Shown piece after piece: positions 1 through 8,001 of a DNA stretch of 34,020 nt (positions are counted from its first letter, which is position 1; every line of letters begins with the position of its first letter). This stretch comes from Bacillota bacterium (GTDB lineage Bacteria > Bacillota > SHA-98 > UBA4971), in the NCBI GenBank assembly GCA_012689375.1, contig JAAZLO010000038.1, forward strand, positions 1 to 34,020, written 5' to 3'. Position numbers and translations under genes: made by a program. Under the pieces are notes generated by a model. It saw only the letters and a list, made by a program, of their open reading frames with translations, was not told the origin of the DNA and did no database searches.

Positions 1-2438
1 AGAACTCTCCTTAATTCAGGTAGTTCGCTTCGTTCAGCTAAAAGATATAAAGGCTCCACATACAGGACTGAGCGTTCGATGGGGATCACCAGGAGGTTCC
101 CGCGGACTACCTTAGAACCACGCTGACTCCAAAGGGTCAAGGCTTGGGATATTTCGGGATGCTGATCTATTCTGGATTCAATTTGCATTGGTCCGTACAC
201 TAATCTGTCTTTGGGAAAGGTGTATAAAACCAATTCACCTAAGCGGGGCACGTCACATCTGGCCATCAACCACCCGATCATATTATCTTTATTTGAAGGC
301 ACAAAAGGCAGTATCAGAAGATATTCGGCAAAATCCTCCCCCGGTGTCTTCATAAATACATAGTAAGGCGATACCCCGACACGATCCTGTCCGTATACTT
401 CTGTAGGGAATTCCCACATATCTCCCTTATTATAGAATGTATCAGCAGCAGTCATATGGTAAAGACAAAGGATCTCCGCCTGGATTTCAAAGAGATCTGC
501 AGGGTAGCGCAAATGAGTTTTAAGGGAATCAGGCATTGCGTCGAAAGGTTTAAATAAGTCCTTAAAAATTCCTGATAATGTTTTAACAATGGGATCTGAG
601 GAATCGAACATATAAAACGTAACGTCACCATTATATGCATCTATTACGATTTTCACTGAATTTCTTATGTAATTAAAGCCCTTATATACAGGCTGGGAAT
701 ACGGATAGAGATTGCTCACGGTATAAGCGTCCCATATCCAAAAAAGCCTGCCGCCAACTAAAACTAGGTACGGATCTTCATCATATTTGAGAAACGGTGC
801 GATTTTTTCTGTACGCCCTTTTATATCCCGGTTAAAAAGGACACGGCTTGTTGATTTAATATCCTGTGAAAACAATAGTTTAGAGCTCCGGAACCTAAGT
901 GCAAAGGCGATTCTCCGAATAAGGGAAGAGAGTCTGATCCCCCCTGTTCCCTCATAGGTTGCATATGCATTTGACTCCCCTTCGGGATAATCAAATTCTT
1001 TTGCCTTAGTATTGACTATTACATAATTGCAGGTTTTTTCACCAAAATAGATTTCGGGCCGGGTTACCTCGAACCCCGGATAGGGTGATCTTGGTGGGAT
1101 ATCTGAGATGATAAATTTAGGGAGACCTTCTCTGGAAACCTCGTTGGTGGGGCTCATAGCAAGACCATAACCATGGGTGTACACTAAGTGTTCGCTGACC
1201 CAAGTCCTGGCTTCCGTAGGGAGAAGGTTACAGGATAATTCTCGGGCTGATAATGCCATTTGCCTTATCCTGCCCTCTACTTGGTATCTGTCTAGATCTA
1301 TGTCGTAGAAATCATAATAGGCCCGGATTTCTTGTAACTGTCCGTAAGTTTGGCCTAGGGAACGCCAGTCCCAAACCCGTATGTTATCTATAGTATCCTT
1401 GTGGTCTTCAGTAAGCTTCTTGTACGTAATATCATGATTGACATCTAAGGATTTGACGCTTATTTTATCTAAGCCGAAAGCCTTCCGGGTAGATTTGATG
1501 TTGTATTCAATATATGGAGTTTCCCTTGATAGTTCACTGGGTTCAACTGCAAATTTTTGAACAAGACTTGGAAATATTCCTCCCAGGACAATTGAACAAG
1601 CAATGAAGACTATTACTGCAGTGGTTAAAACCCTTCTTAAACGAACAAATACACTGATAAGTACCAGGGCCCCTAAAACAATTGCAATAACGGCGAGGAT
1701 TTTAAGTACCGGAAGAAGCGCGTGAACATCAGTGAATCCTGCCCCGAATACCACTCCCCTTGTGGAATATGACAAAGTGAATCCCTGGAGCCTATAACCC
1801 CAAGCCTTAATAAATAAGGCTGCCGCTGCCAAAAAACTTAAATGGAATCTCGCAATAGGTTCACCTTCGCCTGTCCACAAACTTTTTATGAGGAGGGAAC
1901 CTGAAAATATGTAAAGAACGAGACTCCCGGTAAAGCCTATAATTAAAATGGAAATTATTAACCTATAGATAGCATGGTAGAACGGTAGGGAAAATAAATA
2001 AAATCCGATATCCATATTGAATAGGGGATCAGAGATACCTGCGGTAGCCCGGTTTAAAAAAGCCTGCACTGTCATCCACTGGAGAGATGCAAAATACCCT
2101 GCAATTGCTGAGGTTACAACAGTTAAAACTAAGAACATACGGCGGATGGTTCCTGAAAATTGTTCAGGTAGAATGTGGGGAAAGTAATCCCATATCCCGC
2201 TAAGCTTTCCTATTCTTCTAGCAGCGATACTAAAATTTGCAAATAAGAATAAGAAGACTGCTACAAAAACGGAAACTCCTATAACTACTTTAGATACAAT
2301 GGGAATCACGAATGCATCTAGGTACCCAAGGTTTTTAAACCATAAAATATCAGTAATAATACCTGCAATATAACGGGAACTGAAAACCACAATGGCCAAT
2401 ATTATAACGACGATAATAGACCAAACCCGTTTGAACAT
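1..2438 (-). CDS. UPF0182 family multi-pass membrane protein (3' end cut by window edge)
   Basis: The minus frame beginning at the ATG at 2438-2436 was in frame at the three points I translated: the N-terminus, about 1150-1200 and the window edge. It gives about 812 codons of a family usually near 900 residues, so roughly the last tenth is missing. The N-terminus is a hydrophobic helix followed by the family-typical LWFKNLGYL, with further membrane segments over about the first 300 residues. Around 1150-1200 it encodes HLVYTHGYGLAMSPTN, a hallmark of the large C-terminal domain, and the sequence leaves the window in VEPLYLLAERSELPELRRV, also typical. GGGGTGA just upstream is the ribosome binding site. 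The family has no established biochemical function. It lies 69 bp after a small ORF and could be the last gene of the radical-SAM operon or have its own promoter. Family assignment is confident, role unknown. Confidence 0.88.
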   Translation of the reverse strand, partial: MFKRVWSIIVVIILAIVVFSSRYIAGIITDILWFKNLGYLDAFVIPIVSKVVIGVSVFVAVFLFLFANFSIAARRIGKLSGIWDYFPHILPEQFSGTIRRMFLVLTVVTSAIAGYFASLQWMTVQAFLNRATAGISDPLFNMDIGFYLFSLPFYHAIYRLIISILIIGFTGSLVLYIFSGSLLIKSLWTGEGEPIARFHLSFLAAAALFIKAWGYRLQGFTLSYSTRGVVFGAGFTDVHALLPVLKILAVIAIVLGALVLISVFVRLRRVLTTAVIVFIACSIVLGGIFPSLVQKFAVEPSELSRETPYIEYNIKSTRKAFGLDKISVKSLDVNHDITYKKLTEDHKDTIDNIRVWDWRSLGQTYGQLQEIRAYYDFYDIDLDRYQVEGRIRQMALSARELSCNLLPTEARTWVSEHLVYTHGYGLAMSPTNEVSREGLPKFIISDIPPRSPYPGFEVTRPEIYFGEKTCNYVIVNTKAKEFDYPEGESNAYATYEGTGGIRLSSLIRRIAFALRFRSSKLLFSQDIKSTSRVLFNRDIKGRTEKIAPFLKYDEDPYLVLVGGRLFWIWDAYTVSNLYPYSQPVYKGFNYIRNSVKIVIDAYNGDVTFYMFDSSDPIVKTLSGIFKDLFKPFDAMPDSLKTHLRYPADLFEIQAEILCLYHMTAADTFYNKGDMWEFPTEVYGQDRVGVSPYYVFMKTPGEDFAEYLLILPFVPSNKDNMIGWLMARCDVPRLGELVLYTFPKDRLVYGPMQIESRIDQHPEISQALTLWSQRGSKVVRGNLLVIPIERSVLYVEPLYLLAERSELPELRRV

Positions 2439-2507
2439 CCATTTCACCCCGTTCAAGCAAGAAAGAATCTCAATTCGAATTCTTCTCTAACGGGTGGTCG
2501 ATTCCTG

Positions 2508-2705
2508 CTATTTATTAGCGCCAGCCCTTGTAAGGGTTGGATCATCTGAAGAATAGTTTAGGGCTATGTTTAGGAAATCGGTTGCATGCTGGATAAGGGT
2601 TATTTTAGAGTTAGGGGAGTGGGTTTGTTTAGCCTCCCTTGTACATATCATGCTTAGACTGAGACACATCCGCGCCAATTGGCATTCAAGGTAGTTAAAA
2701 GTCAA
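2508..2705 (-). CDS. Small hypothetical protein (65 aa), TTG start
   Basis: A 65-codon ORF starts with TTG, preceded at good spacing by GGAGGG, one of the better ribosome binding sites in the neighbourhood. It begins only 23 bp after the ABC permease stop, so it looks like part of that operon. The N-terminal third is a possible amphipathic helix with three cysteines (residues 8, 14, 21). The rest is polar, with SSDDPTLTRAGANK at the C-terminus. There is no signal peptide or membrane helix. I do not recognise the family. By position it could be an immunity or accessory protein of the peptide system, a precursor peptide, or a chance ORF; the ribosome binding site and spacing argue that it is translated. 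Confidence 0.42.
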   Translation of the reverse strand: MTFNYLECQLARMCLSLSMICTREAKQTHSPNSKITLIQHATDFLNIALNYSSDDPTLTRAGANK

Positions 2706-2728
2706 GGATTTCCCTCCAGATAGAATTT

Positions 2729-3511
2729 TTAGTAGCTCCCTAATAGGCCCTTATGTCTTGCGATACTCTCTGCTTTTGTAAAACAAAGGATTCCTAGGGT
2801 TACCCATAAACCACTTAAAACACATAGCTTCCAAAACCCCAATTTCCATGTTGAAAACGGAGCATTTCCTAATATGATTTCAATTAGTCTAATACCATGA
2901 GCAAATGGAATAACAGAACCTACAACTCCAATTATCTGTGGTAATTTATTTGGGGGAGATAAAGCTAAGGGCAACAAAGCAAGGCTGGTGAGGTTAGGAA
3001 TAAATCCTGTTCTCTTTGCTATAAGTGTTAGGGAACCTAGAAGGAAACCTATACCGAGCATCCCTATATTCATAGGAAAAACAATTGTAGGTATCAAAAC
3101 TAGGGTCCAGCTAATCCCTTGGTTTCGGGAGACGATTCCCACAACTATTAGAATAATTGGCATTATCCTAATAGTATCAGCGACGAAGCGAAATATGATA
3201 AGTGACGACAATCCAAAAGGTGCCAAATATAGTTGTTCAAGGGTCCCAAGATCTGATTCTTCCTTTACTACTCGGTGAACAATTTGGAGCCCGATAAGTG
3301 CAATAAAAACCGTAGTCAATGCTACAATTTTTTCGGGCTTGTCTATAGTAAACCCCAGGAGGCCTTTAGGGAATGAACCTTCCAATAATGACGGTACAAC
3401 TATTGCAACGGAAATTACCATAATAACCTCACAAACCGCCTGAACCGGATATGCCAAATGGTTTTTTAATCCTCTCTTTAGTTCAGCAATAAGGATGGCC
3501 ACCTTTGCCAT
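2729..3511 (-). CDS. ABC-2 type transporter permease (SkfF-like position)
   Basis: This is an integral membrane permease of an ABC exporter, about 260 residues with six hydrophobic segments in the ABC-2 arrangement. I start it at MAKVAILIAELKRGLK (ATG at 3511), which has GGCGGAG seven bases upstream and overlaps the end of the ATPase gene by 29 bp. A longer in-frame extension to 3622 would encode an Arg/Lys-rich stretch inside the ATPase gene and is unlikely. The segment VKEESDLGTLEQLYLAPFGLSSLI is the typical cytoplasmic E-x-G-T-x-E-x-L-x-x-x-P loop of ABC-2 permeases, which contacts the ATPase. With the ATPase it should form one exporter, probably of the product made by the radical SAM enzyme upstream. 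Substrate is inferred from context only. Confidence 0.85.
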   Translation of the reverse strand: MAKVAILIAELKRGLKNHLAYPVQAVCEVIMVISVAIVVPSLLEGSFPKGLLGFTIDKPEKIVALTTVFIALIGLQIVHRVVKEESDLGTLEQLYLAPFGLSSLIIFRFVADTIRIMPIILIVVGIVSRNQGISWTLVLIPTIVFPMNIGMLGIGFLLGSLTLIAKRTGFIPNLTSLALLPLALSPPNKLPQIIGVVGSVIPFAHGIRLIEIILGNAPFSTWKLGFWKLCVLSGLWVTLGILCFTKAESIARHKGLLGSY

Positions 3512-4313
3512 AGGGTTTCTCCGCCTTTCCTTTGGTTTCTTCTCCCGTAACTTCAAGGAACATATCTTCAAGCCAACATGATAATGGATTTTTATTACCT
3601 TTAATTGCATTTGTTTTATCAAATAAATCCGCTACTGAACTAATAATTACTGGTTCGCCACGCCTCAGGATACAAATCTGGTTTGCAAGTTCCTGAGCCT
3701 CATCCATCTGATGCGTAGCAATTATTACTGCACACTTATTTAATGATACAATTTCGCGGAGGAACCCTCGTATCTCTAGGCGTGCAGGAACATCAAGCCC
3801 AAAGGTGGGCTCATCCAGTACAAGCAATTTGGGCTTGGGTAATAAGGCTATAGCAAGGAGCAACCGTTGACGCATCCCACGAGATAACTCCCCTGCACGC
3901 CTGTTTAATACTTTGTGAAAATCAAGTAAATTTGCCATGGTTGTTATACGTTTTTTCAACTGCCTACCGTAAACACCCCTCAGAACACCAAAGTATTCCA
4001 AATTATCATAGGCACTTAGCCTCCAATAGATTGAGCGGGCGTCGCCTAACATTACACCCACTTCTTTTAAGGCAGTTTTACGGTTTCGTACTACATCCAC
4101 ATCATTAACTGTAATTCTCCCGGAAGTAGGAATTACGAGCCCAGCCAAAAGCTTAATTACTGTTGTCTTTCCGGAACCATTAGGCCCAAGCAGCGCTAGC
4201 GTTTCACCTTTTCGGACTTTAAAAGAAAGTCCAGCCACCCCAGTAGCCAAAGGCCTACCGCGGAAATCCTTGTATATCTTTGTTACATTTGTGAACTGTA
4301 CATATGACGTAAT
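3483..4313 (-). CDS. ABC transporter ATP-binding protein (SkfE-like position), non-ATG start
   Basis: Cytoplasmic ATPase of an ABC-2 exporter. It has Walker A (GPNGSGKTT), Q-loop region (VGVMLGD), signature LSRGMRQR, Walker B LLVLDEPTFGLD and switch His (IIATHQMDE). The first canonical start codon (TTG at 4250) lies too far in. The same frame upstream encodes VQFTNVTKIYKDFRGRP, the usual first beta strand of ABC ATPases, back to a stop at 4337. No ATG, GTG or TTG occurs in that stretch. The most plausible start is ATT at 4313, whose first base is the last base of the TAA of the CPBP gene (TAATT) and which sits just after GGGGGG. This suggests translational coupling; a sequencing frameshift is the alternative. 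The 3' end overlaps the permease gene. About 276 residues. Confidence 0.85.
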   Translation of the reverse strand: MTSYVQFTNVTKIYKDFRGRPLATGVAGLSFKVRKGETLALLGPNGSGKTTVIKLLAGLVIPTSGRITVNDVDVVRNRKTALKEVGVMLGDARSIYWRLSAYDNLEYFGVLRGVYGRQLKKRITTMANLLDFHKVLNRRAGELSRGMRQRLLLAIALLPKPKLLVLDEPTFGLDVPARLEIRGFLREIVSLNKCAVIIATHQMDEAQELANQICILRRGEPVIISSVADLFDKTNAIKGNKNPLSCWLEDMFLEVTGEETKGKAEKPYGKGGHPYC

Positions 4314-5083
4314 TATCCCCCCTTTGGTTTTTTTCTAAAATTCTTGAGCTCCCACACTCCTGATGCTTTATTCCATACAAAGCCCGCATAGTTTAGGCCA
4401 AAATGAATAATCCACCCTGGCCAAAGTGAATATGACGTTTGATTTAGCACAGAAAATGCTATCCCGAGCAACATAGGCATAACAAACGCATATAGTGGAA
4501 TTATGATATTTTTACCTCTAAAACAACGAAATGCGGGAATAAAGTGGGTGATTCCAAATAGGATTGCGGAACTAATGATACTAAAAATACTAACTAAAGA
4601 TGGCGACATTGCAAATAAACCATAGAACCAATTCCCGAAGGAAACTATTAAACCCCTGAATATAAATTCCTCCATAAAAGTCTGGGAATAAACCATAGGC
4701 AGCCCTAATACTAATCCAGTAAGTTTTGGGTATGACGCCAGGGAAAGGTAGACTCCCCCTGGGTTTATATCCCCTTTCGCTAGAACCTCTTGGATAACAG
4801 AAGTAGGATAAAGTACCACGAAGTTTGCTAATCTACCCATAAAAAATGCAATTACCCACACGAAAAACGTCGCTTTCCAGGGGCATTTAGGTACTTGTGA
4901 TAAACTGAGCCCATAAATCCGTAAGGGATCTTCCAAGCCTATAACTCCTATCAGTGCTAGCATGAAAACTACTATAAAAGGGATAACATCTATATTATTG
5001 TCATTCCCTTTACGGCTACTCCTTGCCACAAAAATCCTCACAATAAGTGACAATCCAAGACTAATGTATACAGGAATAATCAC
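4313..5083 (-). CDS. CPBP-family (CAAX/Abi) intramembrane metalloprotease, SkfC-like position
   Basis: A 256-residue multi-pass membrane protein with the CPBP/Rce1 signature. EEFIFRG in the middle gives the paired glutamates and Arg, ILFGITHF gives the first histidine, and HFGLNYAG near the C-terminus gives the second conserved His-x-x-x-Asn. About seven or eight hydrophobic segments surround these. Relatives cleave peptides within the membrane, and SkfC of the sporulation killing factor operon belongs here. It starts at GTG 5083, 6 bp after the radical SAM stop, with GAGGGATG upstream, and its stop overlaps the putative ATT start of the ATPase gene. In this context it probably removes a leader from, or cyclises, a modified peptide, or gives self-protection. 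The family call is strong and the role is inferred. Confidence 0.85.
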   Translation of the reverse strand: MIIPVYISLGLSLIVRIFVARSSRKGNDNNIDVIPFIVVFMLALIGVIGLEDPLRIYGLSLSQVPKCPWKATFFVWVIAFFMGRLANFVVLYPTSVIQEVLAKGDINPGGVYLSLASYPKLTGLVLGLPMVYSQTFMEEFIFRGLIVSFGNWFYGLFAMSPSLVSIFSIISSAILFGITHFIPAFRCFRGKNIIIPLYAFVMPMLLGIAFSVLNQTSYSLWPGWIIHFGLNYAGFVWNKASGVWELKNFRKKPKGG

Positions 5084-5089
5084 TTGGGT

Positions 5090-6448
5090 TCATCCCTCTT
5101 TTTCTATACATGACAAAATCGCGGCAATGTTATCTGAAAAAACCCTATCTTCCCGCCATTCCCAGAGGACGGCGGGAAAAACAGATTTATAGAACTTGCA
5201 GTAAGGATCTTTTGAAAATAAATCTCCGGTATGGGCAAAGGCTCTAGCGCGGCATCCGCCCCCGCAAAAGAAAGCTACATCACAACCTTGGCATTCCGGA
5301 AGGGAGGCAATGCCCGGTACCCTAGATGTTCCCTTTTTTATAATCTCTGAAATTAAATCTTTTGGCAATTCCCCTAAAACTAAATCTTCCGTATGTAATA
5401 GTGGACACGGGTAAACCTTACCGTTAGGTGCTATGCTGATAATGTTGCTCCCAGCACCACATCGTGTTTTTACAACGAGATCAACTGGTGGTTTACACTC
5501 GTTAGGCTGGGAAATACTACTTGTTCCTTGAACCCGAGGTTCCACTCTTTGTATTGCTTTTAGTGGTCTACTACATACTTTCAAAAAATGCTCCTTTAAT
5601 TCAGCTTTAGGGATTTCCATATCTCGGGCGTGGGATGCACCCCTACCTATAGGCAAAAAGAGACTGAAATGATAGTCTATACCCAGTATATTTGCTAGCT
5701 TAATAACGCCTTCAGATTCGTGGATACTGTTTCTTGTTAAAGTCTGGACAATCTCGATATTATGAACATTGGCCTGAAGAAGTGTTTTGATACCCCTGAG
5801 CGTTTTGTTGAAACTTCCATAACCTCTAATGTTATCATGGACTTGGGGATTAGCCGACTCAATACTTACCTGCACTTTTGCCATAGATTTAGATATTAAC
5901 GTTGCGTCCTCCTTGCTGATTATTGTTCCATTGGTAAGAACCGTAATCGAGGGAAACTTTCCTTTCGCGTATTCTAATACGCCTTGAAAGTTTTGATATA
6001 AAAGGGGTTCACCCCCGCTTACAATAAGATTATTAATACCTGCCTCCGCCAAAATATCAATGATTAAACGTGCGTCCTTATAGGGTAGCTCTTTATATTC
6101 CTTGCTAGCTTCACTTGCAAAATAACATAAAGGGCACATCAGGTTGCATTGGGCTGTTATATTAAAGTAGGCACGAGCAAGGCCCTTTGTATTATCAATT
6201 TTCATCAGAAACCCATTTCCCTTCAAATAGTAAAAGAGGGATCCGATGGTTTCTATCGTTCCCCCGGTCCTTCGGGCTTCATCAGCTATTAATTGTTTTA
6301 TGGGTTTCCCCTCAGGGTTTAATGCAAATTCATAGGCGTAATCTGCGAGTTTGACCCATTCGCGATTTTTAGGGTTTATAAGAACCCGTTGATCCTCATA
6401 TTTTATTATTTCAATCCCTTTCGCAATTGTGAATGTTTGGTTATACAA
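5090..6448 (-). CDS. Radical SAM/SPASM peptide-modifying enzyme with PqqD-like N-terminus (SkfB-like position)
   Basis: With the TTG start at 6448 (GGGGGGA seven bases upstream) the protein has 452 residues. Residues 1-85 look like a PqqD-type recognition domain (IAKGIEIIKYEDQRVLINP, then KLADYAYE). The radical SAM cluster motif is C101-x3-C105-x2-C108, followed by SGGEP at 144-148, which binds S-adenosylmethionine. The C-terminal SPASM domain has seven cysteines (330, 348, 386, 389, 395, 399, 417), enough for two auxiliary Fe-S clusters. Such enzymes install thioether or C-C crosslinks on ribosomal peptides. The frame is open up to GTG 6574, but that extension starts with a low-complexity AVGGRPNVGCG stretch and lacks a good ribosome binding site. 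It heads the run with CPBP, ATPase and permease. Substrate peptide not identified. Confidence 0.88.
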   Translation of the reverse strand: MYNQTFTIAKGIEIIKYEDQRVLINPKNREWVKLADYAYEFALNPEGKPIKQLIADEARRTGGTIETIGSLFYYLKGNGFLMKIDNTKGLARAYFNITAQCNLMCPLCYFASEASKEYKELPYKDARLIIDILAEAGINNLIVSGGEPLLYQNFQGVLEYAKGKFPSITVLTNGTIISKEDATLISKSMAKVQVSIESANPQVHDNIRGYGSFNKTLRGIKTLLQANVHNIEIVQTLTRNSIHESEGVIKLANILGIDYHFSLFLPIGRGASHARDMEIPKAELKEHFLKVCSRPLKAIQRVEPRVQGTSSISQPNECKPPVDLVVKTRCGAGSNIISIAPNGKVYPCPLLHTEDLVLGELPKDLISEIIKKGTSRVPGIASLPECQGCDVAFFCGGGCRARAFAHTGDLFSKDPYCKFYKSVFPAVLWEWREDRVFSDNIAAILSCIEKEG

Positions 6449-6583
6449 TATAAGTCCCCCCGAGTTAAAACTATATAATCCACCGGTATTGTCCCTGATC
6501 GAATTCTGTATAACCGTTTTCAATAAGTAGACGGCAGACCCGCAACCCACATTGGGCCTACCGCCTACCGCCACCCTGCGGTG

Positions 6584-6658
6584 TCACCCTATCGTTATGA
6601 AGTGTCCCCAGAGCTGAAAGGTAAAACAAAACCCATCAATTGCAAGATCAAGCTTCAT
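6584..6658 (-). CDS. Candidate short peptide ORF upstream of the radical SAM gene (24 aa, or 36 aa from GTG 6694)
   Basis: A 24-codon ORF begins MKLDLAIDGF and ends HFITIG, directly after GGGAGGAAG. It has a single Cys in GFCFTFQLWG and is rich in aromatic residues. The frame continues upstream to a possible GTG at 6694, adding VRQIYGKLGGRK, which contains a GG pair such as is often found at leader cleavage sites. It lies where a precursor gene would be expected (skfA precedes skfB). Against this, the ribosome binding site is very close to the ATG, there is only one Cys, and the surrounding 6580-6760 is GC-rich and hairpin-forming, so it could instead be debris of a mobile element. Treat as a hypothesis. 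Confidence 0.25.
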   Translation of the reverse strand: MKLDLAIDGFCFTFQLWGHFITIG

Positions 6659-6701
6659 CTTCCTCCCGCCAAGCTTACCGTAGATTTGGCGCACCCCCTT
6701 C

Positions 6702-6788
6702 CCCGCTTTTGCAGCGGGCCAACTTTGTGTTAGCGCCTGGGCCGGCTCAGGCCGTCTCTGGCAATTTTAGTCTAATGTATATTTACAT
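6702..6788. promoter_or_regulatory. GC-rich hairpins and a short dyad between the LuxR gene and the radical SAM operon
   Basis: Three inverted repeats lie close together. CCCGCT/AGCGGG (6702-6707 with 6713-6718) and GCCTG/CAGGC (6735-6739 with 6748-6752, around a GCCGGC core) are GC-rich. ATGTA/TACAT (6775-6779 with 6784-6788) is an AT-rich dyad of the size bound by LuxR-type dimers. No U-tract follows the hairpins on either strand, so a classical terminator is not supported. They may be a leader structure, an operator region or part of an inserted element. The rest of 6449-6867 shows no further gene that I can support beyond the short ORF described at 6584-6694. Confidence 0.3.
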
Positions 6789-6867
6789 GAATTACCATTC
6801 CCCATAGGAATGACTTTTTAGATTTAGTAAAACCATCCCCTACATTATCCGCATTTATATTTTTGAA

Positions 6868-7350
6868 TTATTCCTCAAAGCCGGATTTATAGGCATATCT
6901 TACAGCCTGCGCCCGGTTCTTTACGCGTAACTTCCTAAAAATGCTAGAAACATGACTCTTAACAGTATTGATACTAATATACATTTCATTGGCAATTTCC
7001 TTATTTTGATAACCTTTGGCTAGGAATCTCAAGACTTGGGCTTCTGTTCTAGTGAGATAAATAGATCGGTTCCCAATTTTTCTAGGAATAGTTAATGCAG
7101 ACGCCCCTCGTTGTAATTCTTGGTGAAAAGCCCCTTCATTTAGGCGATCGTTTTCCCTATTTAAAATGCAATTGGAACCGTTCTTATCAGGGGCCCTTTG
7201 TTCTCCGCAAGGAGATCCAATATCTAGGCCTGATTTTCTCATTCTAATACTCCCCAACACTTCTACGCCTTCAGGAAAAATATCAGGATCAAAGTTCGCT
7301 ACATCTGAACCTAAATCATCATGAACTAGAAATACTTTAATTTTACTCAC
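6868..7350 (-). CDS. LuxR/NarL-type HTH transcriptional regulator with degenerate N-terminus
   Basis: 160 residues. The C-terminal ~65 residues are a clear GerE/LuxR helix-turn-helix (LTRTEAQVLRFLAKGYQNKEIA, then ISINTVKSHVSSIFRKL). The N-terminus begins IKVFLVHDD, like the first strand and acidic pair of a response-regulator receiver domain. The following ~85 residues are too short and lack a recognisable phospho-acceptor Asp strand or the later Thr/Lys motifs, so this is probably not a phosphorylated two-component regulator. The GTG start has a strong GGAGGGGAG site. It lies upstream of and in the same direction as the radical SAM/CPBP/ABC operon, separated by about 420 bp, which makes it the obvious candidate regulator. 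No kinase is adjacent. Confidence 0.8.
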   Translation of the reverse strand: MSKIKVFLVHDDLGSDVANFDPDIFPEGVEVLGSIRMRKSGLDIGSPCGEQRAPDKNGSNCILNRENDRLNEGAFHQELQRGASALTIPRKIGNRSIYLTRTEAQVLRFLAKGYQNKEIANEMYISINTVKSHVSSIFRKLRVKNRAQAVRYAYKSGFEE

Positions 7351-8001
7351 ACTGCTCCCCTCCGCAACACGCTCATCAAAGATGCTCGCCCCCTTTTTGG
7401 CTATTTATAATCTTTTGGAAAAGGCTAGTGTCACATACCATAATGGTTGTTTTTACGCGTCATAGTTATCACAATACTAATTTACCATTATGTGTAAAAC
7501 ATGTCAATAGACGCCATTTTGGTTTTCCCAAAAGCACATCCACTATCATCCATAATTACAAGATAGGGCATATACGGTTTTTAGGTACATGTGATCTATG
7601 AGGGACGGAGTTTTAGCATGAAACTATAGAGTTTCAATACCTTTGGCTTATATTTCGGCCTTGAAATAAGTTGAAGAGCAGCCATATATTTACCTGAAGA
7701 TCGTATAGAAGCAATAGTTATGTTAAGAAAACATAATTGTTTCAGGGAAGATCCTCCGGGGGATCATGGAAGATAAACAGCCCGCTGTTCTGTATAAAAA
7801 AGATAAAGAATGTGTCAGATGATATCACAAATGGGCTCACTAAGGGGGAATACACAGCCGTACATACGAATAAGGGCTGCCGTTACCCAGGCCGGGTTTC
7901 ATAGGTAGCAGGAAAAAGCATTCGCAAGAAAACACTATCAGATTTAACAAGTCTGTTCCATATAGAATGTTGCTGTTAAAACACCATCCTCTTTCTGAAA
8001 T
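7351..8001. other. Gene-poor region of about 650 bp with several short inverted repeats
   Basis: I find no convincing gene here on either strand. Structure present: CATAATGG (7439-7446) with its inverse CCATTATG (7485-7492), a possible operator in front of the LuxR gene. There are also hairpins TGAAACT/AGTTTCA (7619-7636), TTATGTT/AACATAA (7718-7736) and GATCC..GGATC (about 7749-7764). The long plus-strand frame from 7967 is a shadow of the ThiF-like gene. The stretch may be decayed coding DNA or contain an unrecognised small RNA; nothing seen decides between them. Confidence 0.35.

Noticed and set aside
3512-3622. Longer start of the ABC-2 permease within the ATPase gene
   Set aside because: It would add a Lys/Arg-rich stretch not typical of permeases; ATG 3511 has a good ribosome binding site.
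6449-6574. N-terminal extension of the radical SAM protein to GTG 6574
   Set aside because: The added 42 residues look non-coding (AVGGRPNVGCG), and the TTG at 6448 has a much better spaced GGGGGGA site and begins just before the PqqD-like domain.
7749-7764. GATCC...GGATC hairpin as a terminator
   Set aside because: No T-tract on either strand and no gene ending close by.
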